Part shown: piece after piece, positions 19,685 to 28,194 of the stretch | Position numbering within the stretch: the stretch's first letter is position 1 | How the letters are laid out: every line of letters starts with the position of its first letter | Assembly (NCBI RefSeq): GCF_001617365.1 | Contig: NZ_LVJR01000029.1 | Location: forward strand, 172,692 to 236,691 | Reading direction: 5' to 3' | DNA: 64,000 nucleotides | Origin: Rhodanobacter sp. FW104-R8 | GTDB taxonomy: Bacteria > Pseudomonadota > Gammaproteobacteria > Xanthomonadales > Rhodanobacteraceae | Program-made: the position numbers and the translations under genes | Notes under the pieces: model-generated | Seen by the model: only the letters and a program-made list of their open reading frames with translations | Database searches by the model: none | What the model was told of the DNA's origin: nothing

Positions 19685-19711
19685 TCAGTCGTGGAAGCGG
19701 GTAGTTGCCAT
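19685..19711 (-). CDS. Candidate thrS leader peptide MATTRFHD
   Basis: A short frame ATG GCA ACT ACC CGC TTC CAC GAC TGA encodes MATTRFHD, with two adjacent Thr codons, 35 bases before the leader terminator and 58 bases downstream of the likely -10. Position and content fit a regulatory leader peptide sensing threonyl-tRNA. The ribosome site is weak (GAG 9 bases before the ATG), and two Thr codons are few compared with the E. coli thr leader. Conservation in relatives would decide. Confidence 0.5.
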   Translation of the reverse strand: MATTRFHD

Positions 19712-19768
19712 GTCGCACACTCGGCCGGCGCGCAGCGCGGGCCACCTTGTCTGGTGATGGATGCAGAA

Positions 19769-19797
19769 ACGCTAGTTTAGCCTGGATGGCCTGTCAA
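19769..19797 (-). promoter_or_regulatory. Sigma-70 promoter for thrS
   Basis: On the minus strand, a perfect -35 TTGACA (19797-19792), 17-base spacer, and -10 TAGCGT (19774-19769). Transcription would start about 45 bases before the leader peptide ATG, giving a leader of about 150 bases. Confidence 0.6.
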
Positions 19798-19835
19798 TCC
19801 GCAGCCGGCGTGGCTTCGCCGGCCGTCGGCGGCGA

Positions 19836-19841
19836 TACAAT
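19836..19841 (+). promoter_or_regulatory. Possible -10 for the epimerase gene
   Basis: TACAAT lies 25 bases before the ATG. The same TACAAT hexamer recurs before rpsB, pyrH and lpxD in this window. I see no good -35. Confidence 0.4.
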
Positions 19842-19866
19842 ACCCGCGATCTCCCGAGGACACTCC

Positions 19867-20871
19867 ATGCGCATCCTGGTCACCGGCACCGCCGGCTTCA
19901 TCGGCGCCGCCCTGGCGCAGCGCCTGCTGGCGCGCGGCGACGTGGTCCACGGCTACGACAACCACAACGACTATTACGATCCGGCGCTGAAGGAAGCCCG
20001 CCTGGCGCGCTTCATCGACCACCCGAACTACACCCACCAGCGCGCCGACCTGGCCGATGCGGGCGCGGTGAACCATGCGTTCGCCACGTTCGGGCCGCAG
20101 CGCGTGGTGAACCTCGCCGCGCAGGCCGGCGTGCGCTATTCGCTGAAGAACCCGCAGGCCTACGTGTCGAGCAACCTGGTCGGTTTCGTCAACATCCTCG
20201 AAGCCTGCCGCCACGGCGCCGTGGAGCACCTGGTCTACGCCTCGTCCAGCTCGGTCTACGGCGCCAACCGCAAGCTGCCGTTCGCGGTGGAGGACGCGGT
20301 CGACCACCCGGTCAGCCTGTACGCCGCCAGCAAGAAGGCGAACGAGCTGATGGCGCACACCTACAGCCACCTGTACGGCCTGCCCACCACCGGCCTGCGC
20401 TTCTTCACCGTGTACGGGCCGTGGGGACGGCCGGACATGTCGCCGATGCTGTTTGCCGACCGGATCAGCCGCGGCGAACCGATCGACGTGTTCAACTTCG
20501 GCCGCCACAGCCGCGACTTCACCTACGTCGACGACATCGTCGAGGGCGTGATCCGCACGCTGGACCACCCGGCCGAACCGGACCCGGCTTATGACGCCGA
20601 GCGGCCGAACCCCGGCACCTCGAGCGCGCCGTACCGCGTCTACAACCTCGGCAACGACCAGCCGGTGCAGCTGCTGCGCTTCATCGAGCTGCTGGAACAG
20701 AACCTCGGCCGTACCGTGGAAAAGCGCCTGCTGCCGATGCAGCCGGGCGACGTGCCGGACACCTGGGCCGACGTGTCGGCGCTGCGCCGTGACGTGGGCT
20801 ACGCGCCGCATACCTCGATCGAGGATGGCGTGGCGCGCTTCGTCGCGTGGTACCGCGAGTACTACAACTGA
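19867..20871 (+). CDS. NAD-dependent epimerase, UDP-glucuronate 4-epimerase type
   Basis: A 334-residue extended SDR enzyme. Rossmann motif GTAGFIG is at 7-13, the Ser/Tyr/Lys site appears as SSSSVYG and YAASKKA, and late sequence WADVSALRRDVGYAPHTSIEDG is typical of the UDP-glucuronate 4-epimerase/LpsL branch rather than GalE. Such enzymes make UDP-galacturonate for surface polysaccharide. The ATG begins MRILVTGTAGF; a longer in-frame start lies in the thrS leader and is rejected. It is a lone gene, divergent from thrS, ended by a REP pair. Confidence 0.88.
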   Translation: MRILVTGTAGFIGAALAQRLLARGDVVHGYDNHNDYYDPALKEARLARFIDHPNYTHQRADLADAGAVNHAFATFGPQRVVNLAAQAGVRYSLKNPQAYVSSNLVGFVNILEACRHGAVEHLVYASSSSVYGANRKLPFAVEDAVDHPVSLYAASKKANELMAHTYSHLYGLPTTGLRFFTVYGPWGRPDMSPMLFADRISRGEPIDVFNFGRHSRDFTYVDDIVEGVIRTLDHPAEPDPAYDAERPNPGTSSAPYRVYNLGNDQPVQLLRFIELLEQNLGRTVEKRLLPMQPGDVPDTWADVSALRRDVGYAPHTSIEDGVARFVAWYREYYN

Positions 20872-20872
20872 C

Positions 20873-20948
20873 GTGTAGGAGCGCACCCCGTGCGCGATGA
20901 CTCTTCGTCACGTAACGGAAAGCTCGCGCACAGGGTGCGCTCCTACAC
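20873..20948. repeat. GTAG-type REP pair (type B) between epimerase and hemJ
   Basis: GTGTAGGAGCGCACCCCGTG then CGCGATGA (from 20873) faces an inverted copy ending GTGCGCTCCTACAC (to 20948), with 20-odd bases between. It has the same core as the 17028 pair. It starts two bases after the epimerase stop codon and fills the whole gap between convergent genes, so it probably stops both transcripts. Confidence 0.85.
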
Positions 20949-20954
20949 GCTACC

Positions 20955-21404
20955 TCAAAACGGCTTGGCGATTACCAGCCAGATCACGCCCAGCAGCAGC
21001 AGCACCGGCGGCTCGTTGAGCCAGCGCAGCGCGCGCGAGGACGGCAGCGCGCCGCCCTTTTCGCTGCGCTTGAGCAGCCGCCCAGCCCAGATGAAGTACG
21101 CCAGCAGCACGGCGACCAGGGTCAGCTTGGCGTCGATCCAGTGCGTGCCGGCGGTCACGTTTGGCAACGTCTGCGGAAACACGCGCCAGCCCTGCCACAG
21201 GGTCAGGCCGAACAGGAACGCGATGCCGAACATGTTGTGGCCGAACTTGTACAGCCGCCGCCCCATCAGCTGCAGCCGCGCCAGCACCGCCGGCTCGTCC
21301 GCCGCCTCGGCCATGTTCACCAGGATCCGCGGCAGGTAGAACACCGTGGCCATCCAGGCGATCACGAACAGCAGGTGCAACGACTTGATCAGCAGGTAGG
21401 TCAT
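20955..21404 (-). CDS. hemJ: HemJ/CopD-like membrane protein, probable protoporphyrinogen oxidase
   Basis: A 149-residue protein with four hydrophobic helices. The start MTYLLIKSLHLLFVIAWMA with its early His, then FYLPRILVNMAE and the GRRLYKFGHNMFGIAF stretch with Arg and His, match the HemJ (UPF0093) family. HemJ oxidises protoporphyrinogen IX in bacteria lacking HemG and HemY. I prefer HemJ to CopD because of the FYLPRL motif and length. The ATG at 21404 fits the membrane topology better than a start 24 bases earlier. It lies 61 bp downstream of glnD on the same strand. Confidence 0.8.
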   Translation of the reverse strand: MTYLLIKSLHLLFVIAWMATVFYLPRILVNMAEAADEPAVLARLQLMGRRLYKFGHNMFGIAFLFGLTLWQGWRVFPQTLPNVTAGTHWIDAKLTLVAVLLAYFIWAGRLLKRSEKGGALPSSRALRWLNEPPVLLLLGVIWLVIAKPF

Positions 21405-21465
21405 GGCGAAGCCGCGTGGCCGCTGCAATGCGCAGCGGCCGCGATGATAACGCGCAGACCGCCGC

Positions 21466-24108
21466 TCAATCCCGCGCCGGACCGATCCGTTCCAGCAGCG
21501 CCTGCAACAGGCGCCCCTGCAGCGCCTCGTCGAGCGGCGCGTCGTGGCGGTCGGTGAGCTGGAAGAAATCCTCCACGCGCTCGCCGAAGGTGGCGATGCG
21601 CGCGTCGTGCACGCGTACCCCGGTGGCCAGCATCACCTGCGCCACCGCGGCCAGCAGGCCGGGACGGTCGGCACCGATCAGGGCCAGCTGGGTGCGGCCG
21701 CCGGCGGCGTGGAAACTGATCTGCGGGGTCATCTGGAAATGCTTCTGGTGGCGCGACATGCCGCGCTTGCTCGGCTGCACGCCGGCCGATTGCGCCAGCG
21801 CGCGCTGCAGCCGCTGCTGCAATTCCTCCGCCCGCGCCGCGCTCACCGGCTGCTGGCTGTCCGCATCGAGCAGCAGCAGGGTGTCCAGCGCCATCCCGGT
21901 CGGCGAGCTGAGGATGCGCGCCTCCAACACCGAGAAACGCAGGCGATCCAGTACCGCGGTGATGGTGGCGAACAGGCCGTCGCGATCGGGCGTGTAGACG
22001 AACAGCTCGGTGCTGCCGCGCACCGACAGCGGATGCACGGCCACCAGCGGCAGCGCGCCCTGCGCCCGCAGGATCGCCGCGGTCTGCCAGGCGATCTGCT
22101 CCGGCCGGTGGCGCAGGAAGCTGAGCTGGGGGAAGTCGGCCCAGACCCGCACCACGTCGGCCTCGGCATGCCCCTCGTTCAGCAGCAGCGCCAGCGCATA
22201 TTCGGAGCATTCGCGCGCGCGCGCGCCGATGTCGCGCGGCAGTTCCACGTCGCTGCGCAGGGCGTAGCGCGTGCTGGTGCACAAGTCGGCGAGCAGGCGG
22301 TCCTTCCAGCCGTTCCACAGCCGCGGGCTGGTGCCGATAATGTCGGCCACGGTGAGCAGGTACAGCTGGCCTAGCCGCTCGCGGCTGCCGACCACGTCGG
22401 CGAACCGGTGCACCACGTCCGGGTCGGTGATGTCCTGGCGCTGCGCGGTGGTGCTCATCAGCAGGTGCCAGCGCACCAGCCAGGCGACCCGCTCGACGTC
22501 GGCCGGCGGCAGCCCGAGCCGGCTGCAGAACGCCCGCGCATCCTCCGCGCCGAGCACCGAATGGTCGCCGCCGCGCCCCTTGGCGATGTCGTGGAACAGC
22601 CCCGCCAGCAACATCACTTCCGGGGCGGGCAGGCCGTGCCATATCTCGCAGCCGAGCGGAAACTCGCGCTTCGCCGCCGGGTCGGCGAAGCGCGCCAGGT
22701 TGCGCAGCACGCGCAGGGTGTGTTCATCGACCGTGTAGACATGGAACAGGTCGTACTGCATGCGCCCGAACACCTTGCCGAACGCCGGCAGGATCGCCGC
22801 CAGCAGGCCGTGCCGGTTCATCCGCCACAGTGCCTCCACCGCCGGCGCACCACGGCGCAGCAGCTGCAGGAACGCGGCCAGCACCTCGCCGTCGTCGGCC
22901 AGCGCATCGCCATGCGCGGCGGTGGCCTGGTGGATGCGGCGCATGGTGTCGGCGCTGAAGCCGACCACGCCAGGCTGGTCCAGCCGCGCGATGAAGATCT
23001 CCACCAGGGCAGCCGGCCGGCGCATGAACAGCTGCGGGTCGCGCGCCGCCAGGCGCTTGCCGTAGCGGATGAAGTCGGCACCCACGGGCACCGCCTCGCC
23101 CGGGGGCTCCAGCATTTCCACGAAGCGCTCGGCGACCTGCATGCCGAGCCGCTCGACCTGGCTGGCGGCGCGGTAATAGCCCTGCATGAACTGCTCGACG
23201 CCGAGGTTTCTTTCGTGTTCGTCCTCGAAGCCCAGCCGCGCGGCCAGCGCACGCTGGTAGTCGAACAGCAACCGCTCCTCGGGCCGGCCCGCCTCCAGGT
23301 GCAGCGCGTAACGGTAGCGGCGCAAAGTGGCCTCGGACTGCTCCAGCGCGGACTGCTCGGCCGGATCGAGCAACCCTTCCGCCACCATGTCGGCGAGTTC
23401 GCCCGCATGCGCCAGCCGCCGGCCCAGCCAGCGCAGCGAATCAAGCGTGCGCAGGCCGCCGGGCCCGTCCTTGAGGTTCGGTTCGAGGTTGTAGGCGGTG
23501 TCGTCGAAACGGGCGTGACGGGCATCGCGCTCGGCCAGCCGCGCCGCCAGGTACGCCGGCGCCGGCCACAGCGCGGGATCGTCGACCACGGCACGCAGCC
23601 GCGTATCGAATGCCGGGTCGCCCGCCAGCCGACGGGCGTCCAGCAGGCTGGTGAACACGCTGGCGTCCTGCGCGGCCAGCGTGCGGCACTGCGCCGGGTC
23701 GCGTACCGCATGGCCCACCTTCAGGCCGATATCCCACAACGTGGCAAAAAACTGCTCCAGCGCGCGCCGCCGGGCCGGCTCCGGCGCCTGCACCAGGGCC
23801 AGCAGGTCCACGTCCGAATACGGAAACAGCAGGCCACGGCCGTAGCCGCCGACCGCGAACAGCGCCGCCCCGGTCACGTCGCCGAGGCAGGCCGTCCATA
23901 CGTGCGCCACTACCCGGTCGACCGATTCGCCGCGCCGCCGCGCCAGCATGCTGGCATCGGCGCCGTCGCGAAACGCCGTGGCCAGCGCCCGGTCGACGTC
24001 GCCCAGCAGTTGCCGCAGTGCCCGCCGCGCGTCGGCCGAGACGCCCGAACGCGGCACCGCCGCCGGCAGGCGCGGCAAGGGAGGAAGTACTGGGGAGCCG
24101 GTCGGCAT
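21466..24108 (-). CDS. glnD: [Protein-PII] uridylyltransferase / uridylyl-removing enzyme
   Basis: An 880-residue bifunctional nitrogen sensor (E. coli 890) that adds UMP to PII at low glutamine and removes it at high glutamine. It has an N-terminal nucleotidyltransferase domain with GGYGR (87-91) and SDVDLL (98-103), an HD hydrolase domain with LFHDIAKGRGGDHS, and two C-terminal ACT domains (SSPTGMALDTLLL; LIGADRPGLLAAV) that bind glutamine. The ATG at 24108 lacks a good ribosome site and the start is uncertain by some tens of residues. It is followed by hemJ; upstream is map on the same strand. Confidence 0.95.
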   Translation of the reverse strand: MPTGSPVLPPLPRLPAAVPRSGVSADARRALRQLLGDVDRALATAFRDGADASMLARRRGESVDRVVAHVWTACLGDVTGAALFAVGGYGRGLLFPYSDVDLLALVQAPEPARRRALEQFFATLWDIGLKVGHAVRDPAQCRTLAAQDASVFTSLLDARRLAGDPAFDTRLRAVVDDPALWPAPAYLAARLAERDARHARFDDTAYNLEPNLKDGPGGLRTLDSLRWLGRRLAHAGELADMVAEGLLDPAEQSALEQSEATLRRYRYALHLEAGRPEERLLFDYQRALAARLGFEDEHERNLGVEQFMQGYYRAASQVERLGMQVAERFVEMLEPPGEAVPVGADFIRYGKRLAARDPQLFMRRPAALVEIFIARLDQPGVVGFSADTMRRIHQATAAHGDALADDGEVLAAFLQLLRRGAPAVEALWRMNRHGLLAAILPAFGKVFGRMQYDLFHVYTVDEHTLRVLRNLARFADPAAKREFPLGCEIWHGLPAPEVMLLAGLFHDIAKGRGGDHSVLGAEDARAFCSRLGLPPADVERVAWLVRWHLLMSTTAQRQDITDPDVVHRFADVVGSRERLGQLYLLTVADIIGTSPRLWNGWKDRLLADLCTSTRYALRSDVELPRDIGARARECSEYALALLLNEGHAEADVVRVWADFPQLSFLRHRPEQIAWQTAAILRAQGALPLVAVHPLSVRGSTELFVYTPDRDGLFATITAVLDRLRFSVLEARILSSPTGMALDTLLLLDADSQQPVSAARAEELQQRLQRALAQSAGVQPSKRGMSRHQKHFQMTPQISFHAAGGRTQLALIGADRPGLLAAVAQVMLATGVRVHDARIATFGERVEDFFQLTDRHDAPLDEALQGRLLQALLERIGPARD

Positions 24109-24237
24109 GCGAAAAGCGGGGAGTGAGTGAAGAGAAGTGAGGAGTGAGAGGGGCAGTCTGCCATGTCTCCACAGCATCCGGCTTCAGGCGCCACGTGCCC
24201 GGCTCTCGTTTCTCACCCCTCTCCGCTCACTCCTGCT
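24109..24237. repeat. GAGTGA-rich inverted repeat between map and glnD
   Basis: The left part reads GGAGTGAGTGAAGAGAAGTG then AGGAGTGAGAGGGG (24119-24152). The right part CACCCCTCTCCGCTCACTCCTGC (24216-24238, given here in pieces CACCCCTCTCC and GCTCACTCCTGC) is its loose inverse. It probably belongs to another dispersed family. The right end touches the map stop codon. I see no gene in it. Confidence 0.4.
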
Positions 24238-25002
24238 TCAAGCGTCGGGCCAGGGCGTGAGGATCTCGAAGCCGTCATCGGTGACCGCGATGGTGTGCTC
24301 CCACTGCGCCGACAGCGAATGGTCCTTGGTGACCACCGTCCAGCCGTCCGGCAGCTGGCGGGTCTGCGGCTTGCCGGCGTTGATCATCGGCTCGACGGTG
24401 AAGGTCATGCCCTTCTTCAGCTCCACCCCGGTGCCGGGCTTGCCGTAGTGCAACACCTGCGGCTCGTCGTGGTAGACCTTGCCGATGCCGTGCCCGCAGT
24501 ACTCGCGCACCACCGAAAAGCCGGCCGCCTCGGCATGCTGCTGGATCGCGTGACCGATGTCGCCCAGGGTGGCGCCCGGGCGCACCGCCTGGATGCCGCG
24601 CATCATCGCCTCGAAGGTGGTGTCGACCAGCCGCCTGGCCAGCACCGACGGGGTGCCGGCGACGTACATGCGGCTGGTGTCGCCGTGCCAGCCGTCCTTG
24701 ATCACGGTGACGTCGAGGTTGACGATGTCGCCGTCCTTGAGCACCTTGCCCTCGTTCGGGATGCCATGGCAGATCACGTGGTTGACCGAGGTGCACAGGG
24801 TCTTCGGGAAGCCGTGGTAGCCGACGTTGGCAGGAATCGCCTTCTGCACGTTCACGATGTGCTCGTAGGCGCGCCGGTCCAGTTCCTCGGTGGTGACGCC
24901 GGGTTTGACGTATTCCTTGAGCATCGCCAGCACTTCGGCCGCCAGCTTGCCGGCGACACGCATGCCTTCGAGGTCTGCGGGGGATTTCAGGGTAATGGCC
25001 AT
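24238..25002 (-). CDS. map: Methionine aminopeptidase, type I
   Basis: A 254-residue metalloenzyme removing the initiator Met from new proteins. Metal ligands are visible: Asp in NLDVTVIKDGWHGDTS (two), His in GHGIGKVYHDEP, Glu in TVEPMIN and Glu in WEHTIAVT. Length fits type I (E. coli 264). The ATG at 25002 begins MAITLKSPADLEGM, the family start; longer 5' frames read into the rpsB leader. It is divergent from rpsB, an arrangement conserved in gammaproteobacteria. Confidence 0.97.
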   Translation of the reverse strand: MAITLKSPADLEGMRVAGKLAAEVLAMLKEYVKPGVTTEELDRRAYEHIVNVQKAIPANVGYHGFPKTLCTSVNHVICHGIPNEGKVLKDGDIVNLDVTVIKDGWHGDTSRMYVAGTPSVLARRLVDTTFEAMMRGIQAVRPGATLGDIGHAIQQHAEAAGFSVVREYCGHGIGKVYHDEPQVLHYGKPGTGVELKKGMTFTVEPMINAGKPQTRQLPDGWTVVTKDHSLSAQWEHTIAVTDDGFEILTPWPDA

Positions 25003-25047
25003 GGATTCCACTTCATATGGCGACAGAAGCCCAGGAAATCCAGCAAC

Positions 25048-25077
25048 TTGCCGCGCCGCCGGCGGACCGGCTACAAT
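25048..25077 (+). promoter_or_regulatory. Promoter of rpsB-tsf
   Basis: -35 TTGCCG (25048-25053), 18-base spacer, and -10 TACAAT (25072-25077), giving a leader of about 235 bases before rpsB. Confidence 0.65.
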
Positions 25078-25316
25078 CTCGGAGTTTTGCAGACCTGACA
25101 GGCCCGTCTTGACGGCCCGGCCAGCGCAAAGCGAACCGGGATTGTAACCCCCAGCGGTACAACACCCCAACCAACGCCACACACGCATCGGCACCGCCTT
25201 CGGGGTGCCGCGCCTCGCCCACCGACAACATCGGGCCAGTCGCGGTCGAAGCCGGGGATGCGTGGAGGTCCCAACCCCCGAGCCTGTCACCAGGCTCAAC
25301 AATCGGAGTTACACCC
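25078..25316 (+). promoter_or_regulatory. Long rpsB leader, possible S2 autoregulation site
   Basis: About 235 untranslated bases precede rpsB. A 7-bp hairpin GAGCCTG TCAC CAGGCTC (25280-25297) lies just before the ribosome site CGGAG. In E. coli the rpsB leader mediates S2 control of rpsB-tsf; whether this leader folds alike is not shown. There is no ORF worth calling. Confidence 0.45.
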
Positions 25317-26189
25317 ATGGCCCAAGTCACCATGCGCCAGATGCTCGAAGCCGGCGTCCATTTCGGTCACCAGACCCGTTACTGGAACCCGAAGATGGCC
25401 CCGTACATCTTCGGCGCCCGCGGCAAGATCCACATCATCAACCTCGAAAAGACCCTGCCGCTGTTCACCGACGCGATGAACTTCCTATCGGGTCTGGCCC
25501 AGAAGCGCGGCACCGTCCTATTCGTCGGCACCAAGCGCTCGGCGCGCGAGCCGCTGGCCGAAGAGGCCGCCCGCGCCGGCATGCCGTTCGTCACCTCGCG
25601 CTGGCTCGGCGGCATGCTGACCAACTTCCGCACCGTGAAGCAGTCCGTTTCGCGCCTGAAGGAGCTGGAAGCGGCCGAGACCGACGGCAGCTTCGAGAAG
25701 CTGGTCAAGCACGAAGTGCTGGCCCGTCGCCGCGAACGCGACAAGCTGCAGGCCTCGCTGGGCGGCATCAAGGACATGAACCGCCTGCCCGACGCGCTGT
25801 TCGTGATCGACATCGGCCACGAAGACATTGCCGTGCAGGAAGCCAAGAAGCTCGGCATCCCGGTGATCGCCGTGGTCGACACCAACTACAACCCGGAACT
25901 GGTCGACTACGCCATCCCGGGCAATGACGACGCGATCCGCGCGATCCAGCTGTACGCCCGCGCCGCCGCCGACTCGATCCTCGAAGGCAAGGCCGCCGCG
26001 CCTGCCGCCGCCCAGGGCGACGCCAACGACTTCGTCGAGCTGGACGAGGAAGGCAACCCGGTCGCCAAGGTCGATCGCAAGCCGGCTCCGCGCCGCGACG
26101 CCGCCCCGCGCAAGAGCGCCCCGCGCCGCGATGGCGGCCGTGACGGCGGCCGCGGCCCGCGCAACGACGGCGCGCCTGCCGCCAAGTAA
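25317..26189 (+). CDS. rpsB: 30S ribosomal protein S2 with basic C-terminal tail
   Basis: A 290-residue S2, longer than the 241 of E. coli. The core (1-230) is canonical ([33 protein letters not shown]). After about residue 228 comes an acidic linker ([13 protein letters not shown]) and then about 40 residues of Arg, Pro, Ala and Gly with [10 protein letters not shown] repeats. Such disordered tails occur in xanthomonad S2 and may touch rRNA (inference). ATG follows CGGAG. tsf lies 102 bp downstream past a hairpin. Confidence 0.97.
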   Translation: MAQVTMRQMLEAGVHFGHQTRYWNPKMAPYIFGARGKIHIINLEKTLPLFTDAMNFLSGLAQKRGTVLFVGTKRSAREPLAEEAARAGMPFVTSRWLGGMLTNFRTVKQSVSRLKELEAAETDGSFEKLVKHEVLARRRERDKLQASLGGIKDMNRLPDALFVIDIGHEDIAVQEAKKLGIPVIAVVDTNYNPELVDYAIPGNDDAIRAIQLYARAAADSILEGKAAAPAAAQGDANDFVELDEEGNPVAKVDRKPAPRRDAAPRKSAPRRDGGRDGGRGPRNDGAPAAK

Positions 26190-26194
26190 GCGCG

Positions 26195-26221
26195 GCGACG
26201 GCGGCCCGGCGCCGCCGTCGC
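26195..26221 (+). terminator. Hairpin between rpsB and tsf (partial terminator?)
   Basis: An 11-bp perfect stem GCGACGGCGGC / GCCGCCGTCGC with loop CCGGC starts five bases after the rpsB stop. There is no T-run; it may attenuate tsf or protect the rpsB mRNA end. Confidence 0.5.
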
Positions 26222-26291
26222 ATCCGCACGCGATAACCGCGCGGTGGCGCTCCATCGCCGCCGCGCAACTGACGCATTCAGAGGATTGACG

Positions 26292-27173
26292 ATGAGCAAT
26301 ATTTCCGCACAACTGGTCAAGGAGCTGCGCGAGCGGTCCGGCGCCGGCATGATGGAATGCAAGAAGGCGCTGGTCGAGAACAACGGCGACATCGAAGCCG
26401 CGATGGAGTGGCTGCGCAAGTCCGGCCTGGCCAAGGCCGACAAGAAGGCCAGCCGCGTCGCCGCCGAAGGCCGCATCGTGGCCGCCCAGGCCCCGGGCAA
26501 GGCCGTGCTGGTCGAGATCAACTGCGAGACTGACTTCGTCGCCAAGGACGCCAGCTTCCTGAAATTCAGCGACACCGTCGCCGACGTCGCGCTGAACTCC
26601 GGCGCCGCCGACATCGACGCGCTGAAGGCGGCCGCCTACCCGGGCGCCGCCAACGTGGAAGAAGCCGCCAAGACGCTGATCGCCACCATCGGTGAGAAGA
26701 TCGACGTGCGCCGCCTGGCCCGCGTCGCGACCAACGGCATCATCGGCAGCTACATCCACGGCGGCCGCATCGGCGTGCTGGTGGCGCTCAAGGGCGGCTC
26801 CGAGGAGCTGGCCAGGGGCATCGCGATGCACGTCGCCGCGATGAACCCCGCCTATGTCCGCGCCGAGGACGTGCCGACCGACTTCCTCGCCAAGGAAAAG
26901 GAAATCGCGCTGGCCGCCATGTCTGACAAGGAAAAGAACAAGCCCGCCGACATCCTGGAGAAGATCGTCTCCGGCAAGGTCCACAAGATCGTCTCCGAGG
27001 TCACCCTGCTCGGCCAGCCCTACGTGCTGGACACCAACGTGACCGTGGCCGAGGCGCTGAAGAAGGAAGGCGCCGACGTCCTCTCGGTGGCCCGCCTGGC
27101 CGTCGGCGAAGGCATCGAGAAGGTGGAAGAGGATTTCGCCGCCGAAGTGATGAAGCAGGCCGGTTTGAGGTAA
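26292..27173 (+). CDS. tsf: Elongation factor Ts
   Basis: A 293-residue nucleotide exchange factor for EF-Tu. It has the N-terminal UBA-like domain with [17 protein letters not shown] and the core TDFVAKD (conserved TDFV loop that contacts EF-Tu). The ATG at 26292 follows GAGGATTGACG; a longer in-frame 5' extension is not conserved. It is second gene of rpsB-tsf and is followed by a clear terminator. Confidence 0.98.
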   Translation: MSNISAQLVKELRERSGAGMMECKKALVENNGDIEAAMEWLRKSGLAKADKKASRVAAEGRIVAAQAPGKAVLVEINCETDFVAKDASFLKFSDTVADVALNSGAADIDALKAAAYPGAANVEEAAKTLIATIGEKIDVRRLARVATNGIIGSYIHGGRIGVLVALKGGSEELARGIAMHVAAMNPAYVRAEDVPTDFLAKEKEIALAAMSDKEKNKPADILEKIVSGKVHKIVSEVTLLGQPYVLDTNVTVAEALKKEGADVLSVARLAVGEGIEKVEEDFAAEVMKQAGLR

Positions 27174-27243
27174 TAGTCGTCCCTGACCGGCAGACCGGCC
27201 ATCCATGGCCGGACTGTCTAGAAAAAGCGATGCTTCGAATCGA

Positions 27244-27272
27244 GGGCCGCGGGAAACCGCGGCCCTTTTCGT
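27244..27272 (+). terminator. Terminator after tsf
   Basis: A 9-bp stem GGGCCGCGG / CCGCGGCCC with tetraloop GAAA is followed by TTTTCGTTT. It separates rpsB-tsf from pyrH. Confidence 0.9.
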
Positions 27273-27360
27273 TTCCACGGTCTCCGGAGACCCGGCGGCG
27301 CGCACCCGCATTTTTCGCTCCTTTCCGTTCGCGCCCGCCCCGTCGCCACCCGCCCTCCGC

Positions 27361-27366
27361 TACAAT
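27361..27366 (+). promoter_or_regulatory. Possible -10 for pyrH
   Basis: TACAAT lies 33 bases before the pyrH ATG and after the tsf terminator, where a promoter is needed. No clear -35 is seen. Confidence 0.45.
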
Positions 27367-27399
27367 GTGACGGTTTGCCCCACACAATCCGGAGACCCC

Positions 27400-28122
27400 A
27401 TGAGCGACCAGCCGAAGTACCACCGCATCCTGCTCAAGCTCTCCGGTGAAGCGCTGATGGGCGACGCCGACTACGGCATCGACCCGAAGGTGATCGGCCG
27501 CCTCGCCGACGAGATCATCGAGGTGCGCAAGGCCGGGGTGCAGGTGGGCGTGGTGATCGGCGGCGGCAACATCTTCCGCGGCGCCGGCCTCGCCGCCGCC
27601 GGCATGGACCGCGTCACCGGCGACCACATGGGCATGCTGGCCACGGTGATGAACGCGCTGGCGATGGCCGACGCGATCGAGAAGCGCGGCGGCTACGCAC
27701 GCGTGATGAGCGCGATCCAGATCCACGACGTGGCCGAGGACTACATCCGCCGCCGGGCGATCCGCCACATCGAGAAGGGACGCATCGTGCTGTTCGCCGC
27801 CGGCACCGGCAACCCGTTCTTCACCACCGACTCGGCCGCCGCCCTGCGCGCGGTGGAAATCGGCGCCGACCTGCTGCTGAAGGCCACCAAGGTCGACGGC
27901 GTGTACACCGCCGACCCGGCCCGCCACGCCGACGCCACCCGCTACGAACAGCTCACCTACGGTGACGTGATCCAGCGCAACCTGCAGGTGATGGACACCG
28001 CCGCCATCGCGCTGTGCCGCGACCACGGCATGCCGCTGCGCATCTACGACATGACCGTGCCGGGCAGCCTCATGCAGATCATGCGCGGCGAGCCGATCGG
28101 TACCCTGGTCGACGGCGGCTGA
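27400..28122 (+). CDS. pyrH: UMP kinase
   Basis: A 240-residue hexameric kinase of the amino-acid kinase fold making UDP from UMP and ATP. Visible are the N-terminal [12 protein letters not shown], the GGGNIFRG glycine loop, and the [17 protein letters not shown] and [12 protein letters not shown] stretches. ATG follows CCGGAG. It lies between tsf and frr, the standard order, with a 72-bp gap to frr. Confidence 0.98.
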   Translation: MSDQPKYHRILLKLSGEALMGDADYGIDPKVIGRLADEIIEVRKAGVQVGVVIGGGNIFRGAGLAAAGMDRVTGDHMGMLATVMNALAMADAIEKRGGYARVMSAIQIHDVAEDYIRRRAIRHIEKGRIVLFAAGTGNPFFTTDSAAALRAVEIGADLLLKATKVDGVYTADPARHADATRYEQLTYGDVIQRNLQVMDTAAIALCRDHGMPLRIYDMTVPGSLMQIMRGEPIGTLVDGG

Positions 28123-28153
28123 CCGCGCCGCAGCAAGCCTCGCCGGCCTCCAC

Positions 28154-28162
28154 TGCTATAAT
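28154..28162 (+). promoter_or_regulatory. Extended -10 promoter before frr
   Basis: TGCTATAAT is a perfect TATAAT (28157-28162) with an upstream TGN extension, 32 bases before frr. The -35 is weak, as allowed for extended -10 promoters. Confidence 0.6.
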
Positions 28163-28194
28163 CGAACGTTGCCAGATTCACCGGGAAGCGCCAC

